Positions 42,470 through 54,323 of a DNA stretch of 64,000 bases are shown here, in pieces (position 1 is the stretch's first letter; the number at the start of each line of letters is the position of its first letter). The notes beneath the pieces are model-generated. The model was not told the origin of the DNA, searched no databases, and worked only from the letters and a program-made list of their open reading frames with translations. The translations under genes and the position numbers were made by a program. The stretch spans positions 17,357,739 through 17,421,738 of the forward strand of contig NC_046648.1 in NCBI RefSeq assembly GCF_900324485.2, given 5' to 3'. This stretch comes from Mastacembelus armatus (taxonomy: Eukaryota > Chordata > Actinopteri > Synbranchiformes > Mastacembelidae).

Positions 42470-45400
42470 GCTCTTGCTAGAAAAACTGTCGGATTGCTTG
42501 GGATCCCCGGAGCCCGCGGTTCGTCTAATCTTATCGATTTTAATCGGTAAGTGTCGCGTCAGGAGTCGGTTATTGTAGCTAGCTGAGGCTGCCAGGTCTG
42601 AGCACCGTGCAGCTCTTACTGCTCTGTGTAACTGTCTTTGCTAACATGCTGCCCAGTCAGGTCCAGCGTGACACATATAGTAATAATAATAATATATAAC
42701 ACGGGCTATGAGCCAGTTTCCTAAAGGACTGCGTAAATCTCTGAAGGTTTCTCTCAATGAGCCGATCCCAAGCTTCCCCGAAACCGGCTGGTTGAATAGC
42801 TGGTCCGCACCCTTTACGTTTAACTTTCCATCACCGGCTAAAGTGTGGGTGAATGGGTGTCACCTGACATTGAGAGGATCATTCAAAGTGCTGGTGTCGT
42901 TACTAGAATAGTTTTTGCTGTGCTAGATATTGTCCCAGTGCTTCTTTAATTAGTTCCTCAGTGTTGGGACTACAGAAACAGGTTGCCCTCACTGTTGAGG
43001 TTCGCTATGGTGCATTCACTTGCTGTGAGGAGCTACAAATCATAACACGGGTGTGGATGGAGTAGGGGAGGGCGTCAGGAACGGCGGTCAGGAACTTTGC
43101 TCTGACACATGGCCATGTCTGTTTCTCCCTCTGCATCACCCCACATTAATAGTACAACACACTGTACATGGTCTTTCAGATCAGTGCTTCAGAGGCTGAA
43201 GCTGTTGAATGCTTCTTGTTCTGGTGTTGCTTAATTTGTGTTTTGCAATATTGTGGTTTTAACTGCCTAGTTTGCTCTGCTATATATAAGGTGACATCTA
43301 GGCCTCATATCTAGGCCTCTGTCAGCCAGCTGCTGTGAAGGGAACCTACACTAAAAGGCCATGGGAGCCTTGAATACATTTAAAAAAATAATAATAAAAA
43401 CAGCAGCGAATTGGTTTCACGTTTTCACGTGAAGCTTTCAAAGCTCTGCATGCTTATTCTACAGTATTTAATATACATAAATCTAACTGTGTTAATCTGT
43501 CTGAGTCCTCCACATGTGGCACACCATCTGGAGAAGAATAAGCAGAGCAAGAATGTACAGTTTTTCTTTTTTTTTTTTTTTTTTTGAAGAGAAAGTGAAC
43601 CACTAAAACTGCAAAACTGCAGGGGCAATGCAGACCACCATTACTCAACAGCAGTGCACTTTAAGCTGAAAGTCAATACACTAGTATTAATCTTCAAATG
43701 TCAATATTTGTGGCAGGAGGACTGTATGAGGGATTCATTCAAAACAAACTACAGTGCCAGTTTGCTTCACCATGTCACCCACTGGAAAGGTGGGGCCCAT
43801 TTATATGTTTAGGGTTTAGTCAAAATTAGAGCTCTATTCAACAGGGAACTGTGCTATATCATGGCAACAATACTTCTTTTTAGGATTGAATCATAGTTGG
43901 TTTCACTCTTTTTACAAGATTTCTTCCCAGTAACAAAATAAAGAGCCTTACTAAACTTATCCATTTTAAAAAGCCAGTAGAAAGAGATGTAAGCCTTTTG
44001 TTAAGCTGTATCTAAGCTGCCACAGTACACGTGAATATGATACCACCTTGACATCGACGAGTCAAACTGAACAGGAAAGGAAATATTACCATTATCACTG
44101 GTTAGTGTTAAAATTGAAGGGCAGTTATCTTTCTCCTTGAGATGCCAGATCTGCAGCAACACATACCACACATGCACACCAATGTTTTTAATACAGGGGT
44201 AGAGTCCCAATGACCAAGAGGTGTTAAGAGTAGCTGTTTTACTTCTGTTTTTCTCTCTCTCTGTCTCCTGCAGGATACCCTTGTGCTCTGGTATACCGGC
44301 GGTTCTTGTTCTACCATCCTGCCACAGTTATTCACTTGTTCCACACCTTCTCTGGACTGGCTTTAGCAGCATTCAACTTTGGTGAGATGAAGTGAGAGGT
44401 TTAGGGAAATAATTGGTCCTGTAAAGGCAATCAGGTTTTAACAATAATAATAGCATTATTTCTAAATAATTTTGTTCCATTACTATTCTCAGTTCTGAAT
44501 AGTCCAGTTCTTTTAATCTGCCTCGTGGTATTTTCTTGTAAAAAAAAAAAAAAAAAAACCCTAAAAATTATGTTCATATCAGTGTTACTCACCCAGGATG
44601 CATTATGTGTATCCTTCAAATTCTGAGCTGTTTGCATAAATCTTTACTTTCTAGCAGTGTTTTTCTTCCATGTTGTCAGTAATTCATCTTTGACATGCTG
44701 TTAAATCCAGAAGAAACACTCAACTTAAACTGAAAGTACCTTTGCCCCATTTATGTTGGTGCATGATGCCTTAGAGCTGTTTAGTGGACCTCTGCATGTC
44801 GATGAATCATCAGCTATTGCTGAATCATTACTGGTTTGATGTAATAGCAGGCTACATCAGCAGGCCTGAGCACAGGAAATTAACATCTCAATGTTATTAT
44901 TATGCATTTTGCTTCAACTGAATAGTGCTACTTACTATATATATATATTTCACATAACATATCAGTTATTAATTTAACTGAATATAGCTTTACAGTGGAG
45001 TAATCTTATATTTCTACAGTGACAACAAAGTCAAGAGTGCACCTGTGGATAGCAGGAATGGATGGAGTTTCCTAAACACAAACTAACATTGATTTCTTTC
45101 TTTTTTTTTTTATTTATTCTGTTATGGCTGCACTTGGATTTTTACAGCAGGTCTGTTGTTTTATCTTTCTCCTTGTGGAATACTTTTTCTTCCAACCCTC
45201 TTTCATTTCAGGTCTGATCTTTATTATGTCTTTGTCTTGTTGTCCTCTCTGTCTCTGCCAATATTGATCTGCGGAGAAAAAAATGCTGTTATGTCCAGTT
45301 ATTCAGGCTCACAATTGTCCCAATCCCCCCCTTCTCCCTGTGGGTCTCTTTCCCAGGCTCTCAGCTCTATCACTCCACAGTATGCATCTTAGTCCAGTTT

Positions 45401-48400
45401 CTGATGCTGAGGCTCATGGGAAGGACGGTAACGACTGTCCTAAGCAGCTTTACCTTTCAACTGGTGAGGCTTCCCAGCTTTCTTACCGTTCTCCTTTTCT
45501 GTGCATCCAGGCTTATTTTATAGCGTTAGCTCCATTTTTTGCACTGTCAGACCTTTACTGCAGTGTCTTGGGGGCTGCCCACCAATTTGTCTGCACAGGC
45601 TCATATCTGATTTCTACATCTGCAGTCTGCGGTTCCCTTTAATTGCGTTGTTAATGCCTACACACTGTTTGTCCTGTGTACTAGTGCCACTTTAACCAAG
45701 GCCACTAATCTTATGATGTAGTCATATGATTCTTTCAGAAATGTTAGCACTTTTACGTTTGTATATGCTTGGTTTATGTGTGCACACTTTTAAAAATATA
45801 GTAATGAAACCACATTTCTAAACAGAAGTTGGTCCACTCCTTATACACTTCCTGTGAATTGGTATTGTGGTTTTCTGCTTTCATTTTTTCTCCTGAGGTT
45901 TTCTGCAACTTTGATAAACATCACTTATGTTTGTTGGTGCAGAATTTTGCTACCAGGATGTTTCTGTTGTTTTTAATTTTTTTTCCCTCCTGTCCATCTT
46001 CCTGTAGATATACCTGCTGGCAGGGTATTACTGCACAGCGACAGAGGAGTATGACATCAAGTGGACCATGCCTCACTGTGTCCTCACACTTAAACTTATT
46101 GGTATGTGGACTACAGCTCTCTTTGCACAGTTCTGCTTGACAAACCTGATTGTTTTTCTACAAGTAGAGGTTTGGCCATTGTGTTTAGTTTGATACCTTC
46201 GTCTTCTTCTTGTTGTTGCAATCTCCCACTGTTCTCTAGTGAATGATTTACAAGCAATTCGCTCTCTGATAAACTGCTGATAAGGCCTCTGCATGTTTAG
46301 GCTGTTCATTAAAATGACCATGATAGCATGAATCACCCTAACATAGTTTCTGACTCCAGTTGCATTTTCTGTTACAGGTTTGTCATTTGATTACTATGAC
46401 GGAGGGAAGGAGCCAGTGAGTTGGTTGCCCTCGCTTGCTTTTTTTTTTTTTCCTTCTTCTTTATCACTCATTGACATATTGATGTTGTCTGTCTTGGCAT
46501 GTTCTTTGAGTGTCACTCATTACTTATCTCTTAGATCCTGTCATTGTCAGTTGTCAGAATAGAGTTTTTGATAGAAGGAATATGCAATAGATTTCATCAG
46601 AAAGTAGATGATCTCTATGTACAAGTGGGCTGCAAGACCTTGGTACATTCAGTTACTAAAGAAAAACGAGTTTCTTGAGTAAAAGGTGAAGTCCTTTCTA
46701 CCTAATCAGGAGCAGATTTTGATACAAACAGAGGCTGTAACATGTGCGACACCGTGAAGAGGTTACTCAAAACAAACAAATGCTTTGTGGTAATGCAAAT
46801 AATACTAATGTACACCTCAGAATAACTAGCAACAGCTATAACTATGTAAAGAATGAAAAGGTTTGCGTCCTTATATATCATAACTGAATTTCGAATAATT
46901 ATTGTGAGAAACTGTAACCAGGTTCAGTACAGTCCCATCACCCAGCATGGCAGAATACGACCAAAGGTGTCAAAGACATGGCAACGTCAATATAAAACAG
47001 TCAAATGTCTTAGCGTCATCTTCTGCATGTATTGTCACGTTTCCATGGCCATACAGAGGTGTTTGCAGCTTATTGTCTTCTTCCTTCACCAGTCTCATGA
47101 TGCGCTAGTAATTTTCTATGTTGTTATTTTGTAATTTGGAAATAACCCTCCTTTTACAAAATAGCAAAAGTATAGAAAATCATTGGCCTTGTCTTTTTAA
47201 AGTTCATTTTATAAAGTAGGCTTGTCTGTCGAGCAGCTTACTACAGCTAACACATATCCGAGAACTGTTAATTGCCCCTTCTGTTGTTTTGTACCATTTC
47301 ATTTTTGTTTTAATCTGCATTTCAGCTGTGCTTTTCATTCTCTTTCATATATCTATAAAAAAAATGTTGATGTTATCACCAAGAGTTTTGAATAAATGCC
47401 AAGTGTCAGTTTTCAGTACTTAGTTTACAGCCTGCAGGTAATATAGTTGAGAACATATGGATTATTTAATGCAGTGATGTTCAGTTTGTGGTCAGTGTAG
47501 ACTGTGGACAGAACTTTCTGTAATTAGATCCTTCATGAACTCATGACCTGATGCTTTGAAGGTACCATCCTCAACTCATTTAATCCATTCTTGCTTAGTC
47601 TTTTTCTGTGTAATTCTCCTTTTTCTTCCCATATTTTTGCATTTTAGTCTGAGCTGAGTGAAGATCAGAAGAAAGCAGCACTGCCATCTGTGCCCTCTCT
47701 GCTTGAAATGTTCGGCTTTTCCTACTTCTATGGAGGCTTCCTGGTGGGGCCCCAGTTTACAATGCGCAGCTACCAAAGGCTGGTGGCGGGGGAGCTCACC
47801 GACTGCCCTGGAAAGCCTCCGAACAGGTAAAAGGGCAAGAAAATGATGAGTGATTAATAGAAATGTTTTTAATTAGATCTCTCTTTGAGCAACTGTCCAG
47901 TTTTACAACCCTGCAGTGAGCATTTTTTTTTTCTGTCATTTTCTCTCAGTGAAATAGAAGCCATCAAAAGGTTTGGTTTAGGTTTTATCTGCCTGGCGAT
48001 ATTTGCAGTGTTCGGCCCCTATTACCCAGACAGCTATTTCTTAACAGATGAGTATGAGGTGAGAATGGCATATTTCTACATCTTTGTATTTAAGCCAAGT
48101 CAAAGTGTCAGGATACCCTTTTTCATTGCTTTAAATGTTCTTTCCACAGGCTCAGCCATTCTGGTACCGATGTGTGTTTATTCTGCTGTGGGCTAAAATC
48201 ATTTTGTATAAATATGTCAGCTGTTGGGTTATAGCGGTAAGAAGCCTCTTCATCTACAAATATTTGCATAAACTATTAACAGGGGGAGTTGTATCCTGAT
48301 GACTAACTGGTTTGGTTCCTAAAACATACCACCTTTTATGTAAAACTGCATTTACATACAACAACTACTTCAGCACTTGCTATCAGAAAGCATTCACTGT

Positions 48401-51035
48401 GAAACACCTTCCCCTTACATACTTTTTCATACATTCAAATGTGCATGGATACGTTTTTTTAAATGGAAACCCTGATCCTGGTTTATCAGGATTTTGTGCT
48501 TCATGGTACAATATGAAACAAGCAAATAATGAAAACATGTGTTTTGTGTGCTACAGGAGGGTGTATGTATATTATCTGGCCTAGGCTACAACGGTATAGT
48601 GGATGGTAAGCACCAGTGGGACGCCTGTGCCAATATGAAGGTGTGGCTCTTTGAAACCACACCACTTTTTGGAGGAACAATTGCTTCTTTCAACATCAAC
48701 ACAAACTCCTGGGCTGCCAGGTCAGTGAAACCTGAAATCTGCGAGGTTTTCTAGCTTGTATTCAACTTGGGGCTGTAACAGTTAATTATTTACATAGATA
48801 ACAGTGAAGTTGAGGAGATTGCAGCTCAATCCAATATGCATGTGTGGCAGTGCTTCACAAAAAAGGACTACGCTAATATTACACGCCGAGGCCTCTGTGT
48901 GCAGGGAACAAGGCAGATTAGAAATAGTGGAAATAAAAGTTTTCTAGAAAAACGAAATGTTCCAACCTGTAGCTAATGAAGTACATTTGGACTTATGGGG
49001 AACATTACATTCTATGACCAACCAATAGCCTTTATGCTCTTGTAGACAGAAAACAGACTTCATTTTTAAAATGCTCTCATTGTTTGACCTACAAAGAAAA
49101 GTCTATTTATAGCCACACATGCACCATTTGACACTCTTGACACCCGTTTAAGCAGTTTGGTGATGAATGGGCTAATCTTAAATTGATAATAAATTCATTA
49201 AGCCAGATTTGTAAAATTTTATTTATTTCTGTAAGTCATTTAAATTCATACAGCAAACAGAAAAGCCACATTGTGTGTATTGGATTAGGTTGCTTAATTG
49301 GTTTATAAGAACGGGTTTTGGTATATGATGAATGGTTCATTATCTTTCCAACTAACGAGTATATGCAAAGTGTTAATTGATGCAAACCCTTAACTTACTT
49401 TTTTCTTTTTTTTTTAAATCTTTTCATTTAAGACATGTCTTCAAACGGTTAAAGTTCCTGGGAAATAAGACTCTGTCTCATGTGACCACGCTGTTCTTTT
49501 TGACGATATGGCATGGTCTTCACTCTGGATACATTATGTGCTTCTCTATGGAGTTTCTCATCATCACAGTAGAGAGACAGGTACGCAGATGGGTAACCTT
49601 ATATTAACTCTGAGCTAGAAGCTTAAAGTGTTTGAGTATTTATTCCAGTAGATGGTGAGTTTGATGTTTACCTTCTGCATCAGTATTATTTTCTAAAAAA
49701 AACACTTTGCAATTATCTGCATACATTTAATGAGATGTTCTTAAATGCAATCCTTTTTTTTTTTTTTCGGTGTTTTTTTTAATTTTTTTTTTTTTACTGT
49801 AACCATTATGGAACGTGTGTGTGTGTGTGTGTGTGTGTGAGACAGGCCCAGGCACTAGTGAGGGACAGTCCAGCACTGACGAAGCTGGCCAACAGTGCAT
49901 TCTACCCCATCATCTATGTAGTCCAGCAGTTTATTCACTGGCTCTTCATGGGTTACTCCCTGGTGCCGTTCTGCCTCTTCGCTTATGACAAATGGCTCAA
50001 GGTAACTTGCAACTCTTAACAGACTAACAGGATGCCAATCATAGGCTAAATGCAGTCATTCTCAGTTATATCATTACGTTTTGTGTGTGTAATAGTTTGA
50101 GTATAAGGGAAGAGGGACAGAGGGCACAATTGCATACACTCAGAGCAGGTAAAATTACTGGGCACTGTGATAATACAATGTACATGGCTGTGTTTGTGAG
50201 GCACATGAGTCTAAATTAAATGCAAAGCAGTTACATCTGCTTTAGAAATATAGGGAGGCAGATAACAGTAATTGAAAATGAAATGTAATAAAGTAGCCAA
50301 AACCATGAGAATAAAACCGATAAGACATGTTGGGAATAAAACAATGTGGCTTTAAAGGCTTATAGGACATCAAAACACTGGATGGTTATCACACCAGAAA
50401 TCATTTTATCTTTTGTTGCAACAATCCTGAGGTAAACAAAGTAAATGTGGGATTGATTTATAAGCTAATCTACCAGGAATAAGGTGCTTGCAAGCATTTG
50501 ATTGACCAACAACTGTAGATTGCTATATAACATCTTGCTGTGTTGCAAGTTACGTTTTTTTTTTTTTTTTTTTTTTTTTGGTTTTGCGAGATAACCCTGT
50601 GTTCTTTGGGTGAAGTGAAATTAATGACAGGGCTGAATTTTTACCACAGTCTGTCTGTGACGTTACAGTCAACAACAAGGAGGAAGTTTTAAACATGGGA
50701 AAAAGCAGCTTTATGGTAACATGAAGCCAGGAACTGCAACAGAAAGCATATATGGGATGGATGTGCAGGACAGATGGGTAGAGAGTAGTGTCAGGTGGTT
50801 CAAACTTAACTGGTGGACAGGTATGGTGGAGACAGAGCAGGTGTCATAACATCAGGGTGTATGAACAATGATCCTCAATTGACTACTCTGTCATCTTTTT
50901 TTTTTTTTTCTCCAGGTGCATTCATCCATCTATTTCTGTGGTCACATATTCTTCCTTATAGTCTTTTTAATCATGCCATACCTCCGTAAGGCGCTGGTGC
51001 CTAAGAAAGAACGCAGCCAGAAAAAGGAGGAATAG
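42462..51035 (+). CDS. lpcat3: Lysophosphatidylcholine acyltransferase 3 (MBOAT5)
   Basis: Twelve coding exons: 42462-42546, 44274-44381, 45357-45463, 46008-46101, 46378-46415, 47648-47826, 47950-48058, 48150-48236, 48557-48720, 49433-49580, 49846-50001 and 50916-51035. They total 1395 bases and 464 aa, slightly shorter than human (487) because the N-terminus is shorter. This ER multispanning MBOAT enzyme adds polyunsaturated acyl chains to lysophosphatidylcholine and related lysolipids. Visible are several hydrophobic segments, HLFHTFSGLALAAFNFG, LAGYYCTATEEYDIKWTMPH, FSYFYGGFLVGPQF, the catalytic asparagine region SFNINTNSW, the catalytic histidine in WHGLHSGY, and HWLFMGYS. The C-terminus KKEE fits a dilysine ER-retrieval signal. 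LPCAT3 and CLSTN3 are also close in human. Confidence 0.95.
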
Positions 51036-51053
51036 GTACTAAGAATTTGCATG

Positions 51054-51139
51054 GTAAGCAGGTGCAGACCTTATGTTTTGCTATATTGTTTCAGTCAAAG
51101 TTGGGATAGAGACAAATGACCTGCTGTTTTATCTTCCAG
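51054..51139 (+). other. Probable intron in the lpcat3 3' untranslated region
   Basis: CATG|GTAAGC at 51053/51054 and a CTTCCAG acceptor ending at 51139 define an 86-base intron that begins 18 bases after the stop codon. Because the junction is within 50 bases of the stop, nonsense-mediated decay would not be expected. AATAAA follows at 51248. Confidence 0.5.
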
Positions 51140-52149
51140 GTCCATCTAAGGCTAAAAATCCACTGAAGGGAACTGACTTTCAAGGAGCAGAATAGAAAAT
51201 ATTTTAAGGCCTTTACTCGTACATACATGTATGTATGTCCATGTAAAAATAAATTTCTATATATTTTTGTGTTTTAAATGGAAGAGTGTTTTTATAAACA
51301 TTTTTGGAAAAGCGTTTACAGGAAATTACCATCGTGCCACATGGGGTAGTTGTGAGCTAATCAGGTGCGATTTCCTGTTTCTTTTTTTTTTTTTGGTCAT
51401 TTTATGTCGTAGACCTTGGAAGACTTACATGCCGTTAACATAGAATCACATTTACCACTCACAGGTTGAGTCTTGTCATTGGCTCTGCTGTGTTTTTGTT
51501 CATTTTTGTCTCATGCCTAGCACCTATGTTTTAATAGCAGCAGCAGCACGAAGCTCTTAACAGGAGGTTAAAGCACAGTGTCAGCATATGTGGCACTTTC
51601 TAATCTAAGAAAACAACGTATAATACATACTTTTCTGACACAAACACACATGTATTAATAATCAGGGGGTGGTTTCTTGAAAATTGGTGCCAGTGGTTAC
51701 ACAAGCACTGTAATTCACACACTGTACACTAACTTAAAATGGCCTTGTATTAATGAATGTTTTTACAGTATGTTTGGTTTTGTTTTAATTAGATTTTCTG
51801 ATTGGGGGGGGGGGATTGATTTTTACGAATTTTATGAAAAACATTTTGTAGTTTTGGATAAGATTTCACAAATGGATTTGCATTGTTCTGCTTTTCCTCT
51901 TGTGATGTTTTTGTTTTTTTGTTGTTCTTTGCTTGTTTTTCTTGCCATATGTTGTTCTCTTCCTCTGTTCAGTATATGCCACTCCTGTCTGCCTTGACTC
52001 AAGGTGCCTAGTTCTGAAATACACAGATGTGAAACAATAATTTCATAAAGACTTACACACTGCCCAACCGTATAATCACTGCTGTTTATGGTTCAGGCCA
52101 TCCTGTTTTCACTAGGGTATCTATGAAATGAGGGCATAAGCAGTTTTTG

Positions 52150-52180
<31 letters not shown>

Positions 52181-53050
52181 TGGTTTTGTAATGAGTGGTC
52201 TCAATTTGTACTAGAACCAAAACAAGCAAAAAAAAAAACCAAAAAAAAAAAACAATTGTGTATAGGGGGTGGGTGGGGTGTCCACAGTTCCATATGATTC
52301 CTTTATTTCACCTGTGACCTGTACGTCTGTTTCTAACAGAAGGTGATAATTAAAAACAGTATGGATGCCTGTTCATTTTTGTTTTATATAACCTTTTTGG
52401 GACTGGACTGTCTGATCCTCGGCATGCTGGAGGAAGGCCCAGCACTGCTGCTGCCTTCCCTTTGCTGATGTTGATACAGTTACAGGGAGGAACCACCTCA
52501 CTCTAGCCACAGCCCAGATTTTAGTAATATTTATACATGACATGCTGATTATTAATTGATGTGAACTGCTATTTCAAGAGACTACTTTTTTGCCTTATTC
52601 CTATCAGACGTACAAAGGAAAAGAAAAGTTGGGATGGCTAGGGGTGGAGTGTGTGTTTTTTTTTTTTTTTTTTTTTTCTTTTCTCAAATACGGTTTTATA
52701 ATGTTCATTAAAATGCTGCATTTCAAAGCTGGACTGGTGGTTTATACGTACGTGTGTGTGTGTGTGTGGACGTCCCATTGCCTTCGTCTGTTTGACAGGA
52801 GCACAGGGCAAAAAGGGGGTGATATGACGTCATCTTGCAGGTTATGGGAGACTTGAGCTGTGTGAAATTAGGAAATGCATTTAAATTAAAAAAAAAAAAA
52901 AAAGAAGGTGGCGTGGGGGTGGACTAGTGTGTCACTCGTGGAGCAGGCCCACTGCTCAGAGCTAACGTGATGAGATGAATTGCTGTGTCGGTGTCTGAGT
53001 CACTCTCAATGTGCATTTAACAGCAAAAAACAGCCAGAGCAGCAGTCTGG
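51140..53050. other. lpcat3 3' UTR and lpcat3-clstn3 intergenic DNA
   Basis: AATAAA at 51248-51253 is a likely polyadenylation signal. The rest holds a (TTTTG)n tract at 52144-52176, a poly-T at 52656-52677, a short GT run near 52752 and A-runs. No coding sequence is recognised. Confidence 0.5.
52144..52176. repeat. (TTTTG)n pentanucleotide repeat
   Basis: About six TTTTG units in the region downstream of lpcat3. Confidence 0.85.
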
Positions 53051-53446
53051 TCCAGGGCTGGTGGGGGCCGGAGAGAGAGAGAGATATGAGAGGGAGAAGG
53101 ACGCAGTGTGGGCGGGTTAAGAAACGCCGAGAGGGAGGGGACGCCAGCGTAATAGTCCCAGCGTTTTTTCTCCCTCTTCTCTCCTCCGTACAGCCGAAAA
53201 AACCAGGACATCCATCGGTCTGTTAATCCCACTCACCTCTCATCATCGACTCTGTCGTCAGGCTGAAATACACCCTGTCATTTTCGTGGGCTCCTCTCGG
53301 AAGAGTGACTGTGTGCGTCTTTCTCCACCTGGAGGGTTGGTTTGGTTTCAGCCTGCGGGAGATTGCCGAGAAGCAGGGGCGTGAGAGGCGGATGCTGCGA
53401 GCGTAGAGGCTGGGTACCAACCAGGAGCATCACCGCACTCACCACG
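53050..53446 (+). promoter_or_regulatory. clstn3 promoter and 5' leader exon
   Basis: A less AT-rich segment with a GGGCGGG box near 53112 ends in the donor CACG|GTAACG at 53446. It pairs with the acceptor CCCCAG directly before the clstn3 ATG at 54324. The transcription start is not visible. Confidence 0.5.
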
Positions 53447-54323
53447 GTAACGTCAAAACGGCAGGTTTCTGCTTCAGCTAGTCTTCATTTCTGCGACATT
53501 GCCTCTTCTGGCTCTAGTGTAATGTCTGTGTGGCTATAGTCAGCCATGTAACCCAAGCTCTTAATGTGTGTCAATACCAGCTTGTCATGTAAATCGGCTG
53601 ATTATTGTCGCATAGCATGTTTCTCTGGTCCTGGATATATGTGAAGCCCTGAACAACCTGTAAACAGATGAACTCTCATGTTATAGCCCATTATTCCTCA
53701 TTTGATCTTTATCTTCTTCATGGTTTCTTGCCTATGAAGGACTGCAGCACTGTAAAAAAAAAAATAAATAAAAAAATTGGTGCTTATTATTTCAGTGAGA
53801 ACCAAAAACCCCAAAGGATTCATTTTTCAGTTGTGGCTTCTGCCACAAGACAGCAGTTGGATTTTTCTAGCTACCTAACAAACCACAATTAAAGCATGCA
53901 CAGCCACATGCAAAACCTCTTCTGCCGACACACACACACGCTGAAGACCTGATATGTTCATGCTCCATGGGCTGTTCTAGACTCACCAACTACGAGCTTG
54001 TCAGTCTGATGTTGAGGAAGGCCAGAATACAGCATTGTAGCGAACCAATTATTGGTTCATTGATGCTGATTCAACATGCGGCTCCAAATTTAGCTCCTTC
54101 TGGGGTCTCTTAGGTTCAGAAGTTTTAGATTTTGTTGTGACAATCGCAGCAATGTAAACCCTTCTGTGCACCATCTGATAGGCCTGATCTCTGTGTGTCT
54201 CTCTGTCTTGTTACTGTACCTGTCTCTTCCAGTGCTGATCAGCTGTTGATGCATGTACTTTATCCCCCCCCCTTTCCTCACCCCACCCCTCTACCCCCTC
54301 TACCTGTTCTTTTCCTCCCCCAG

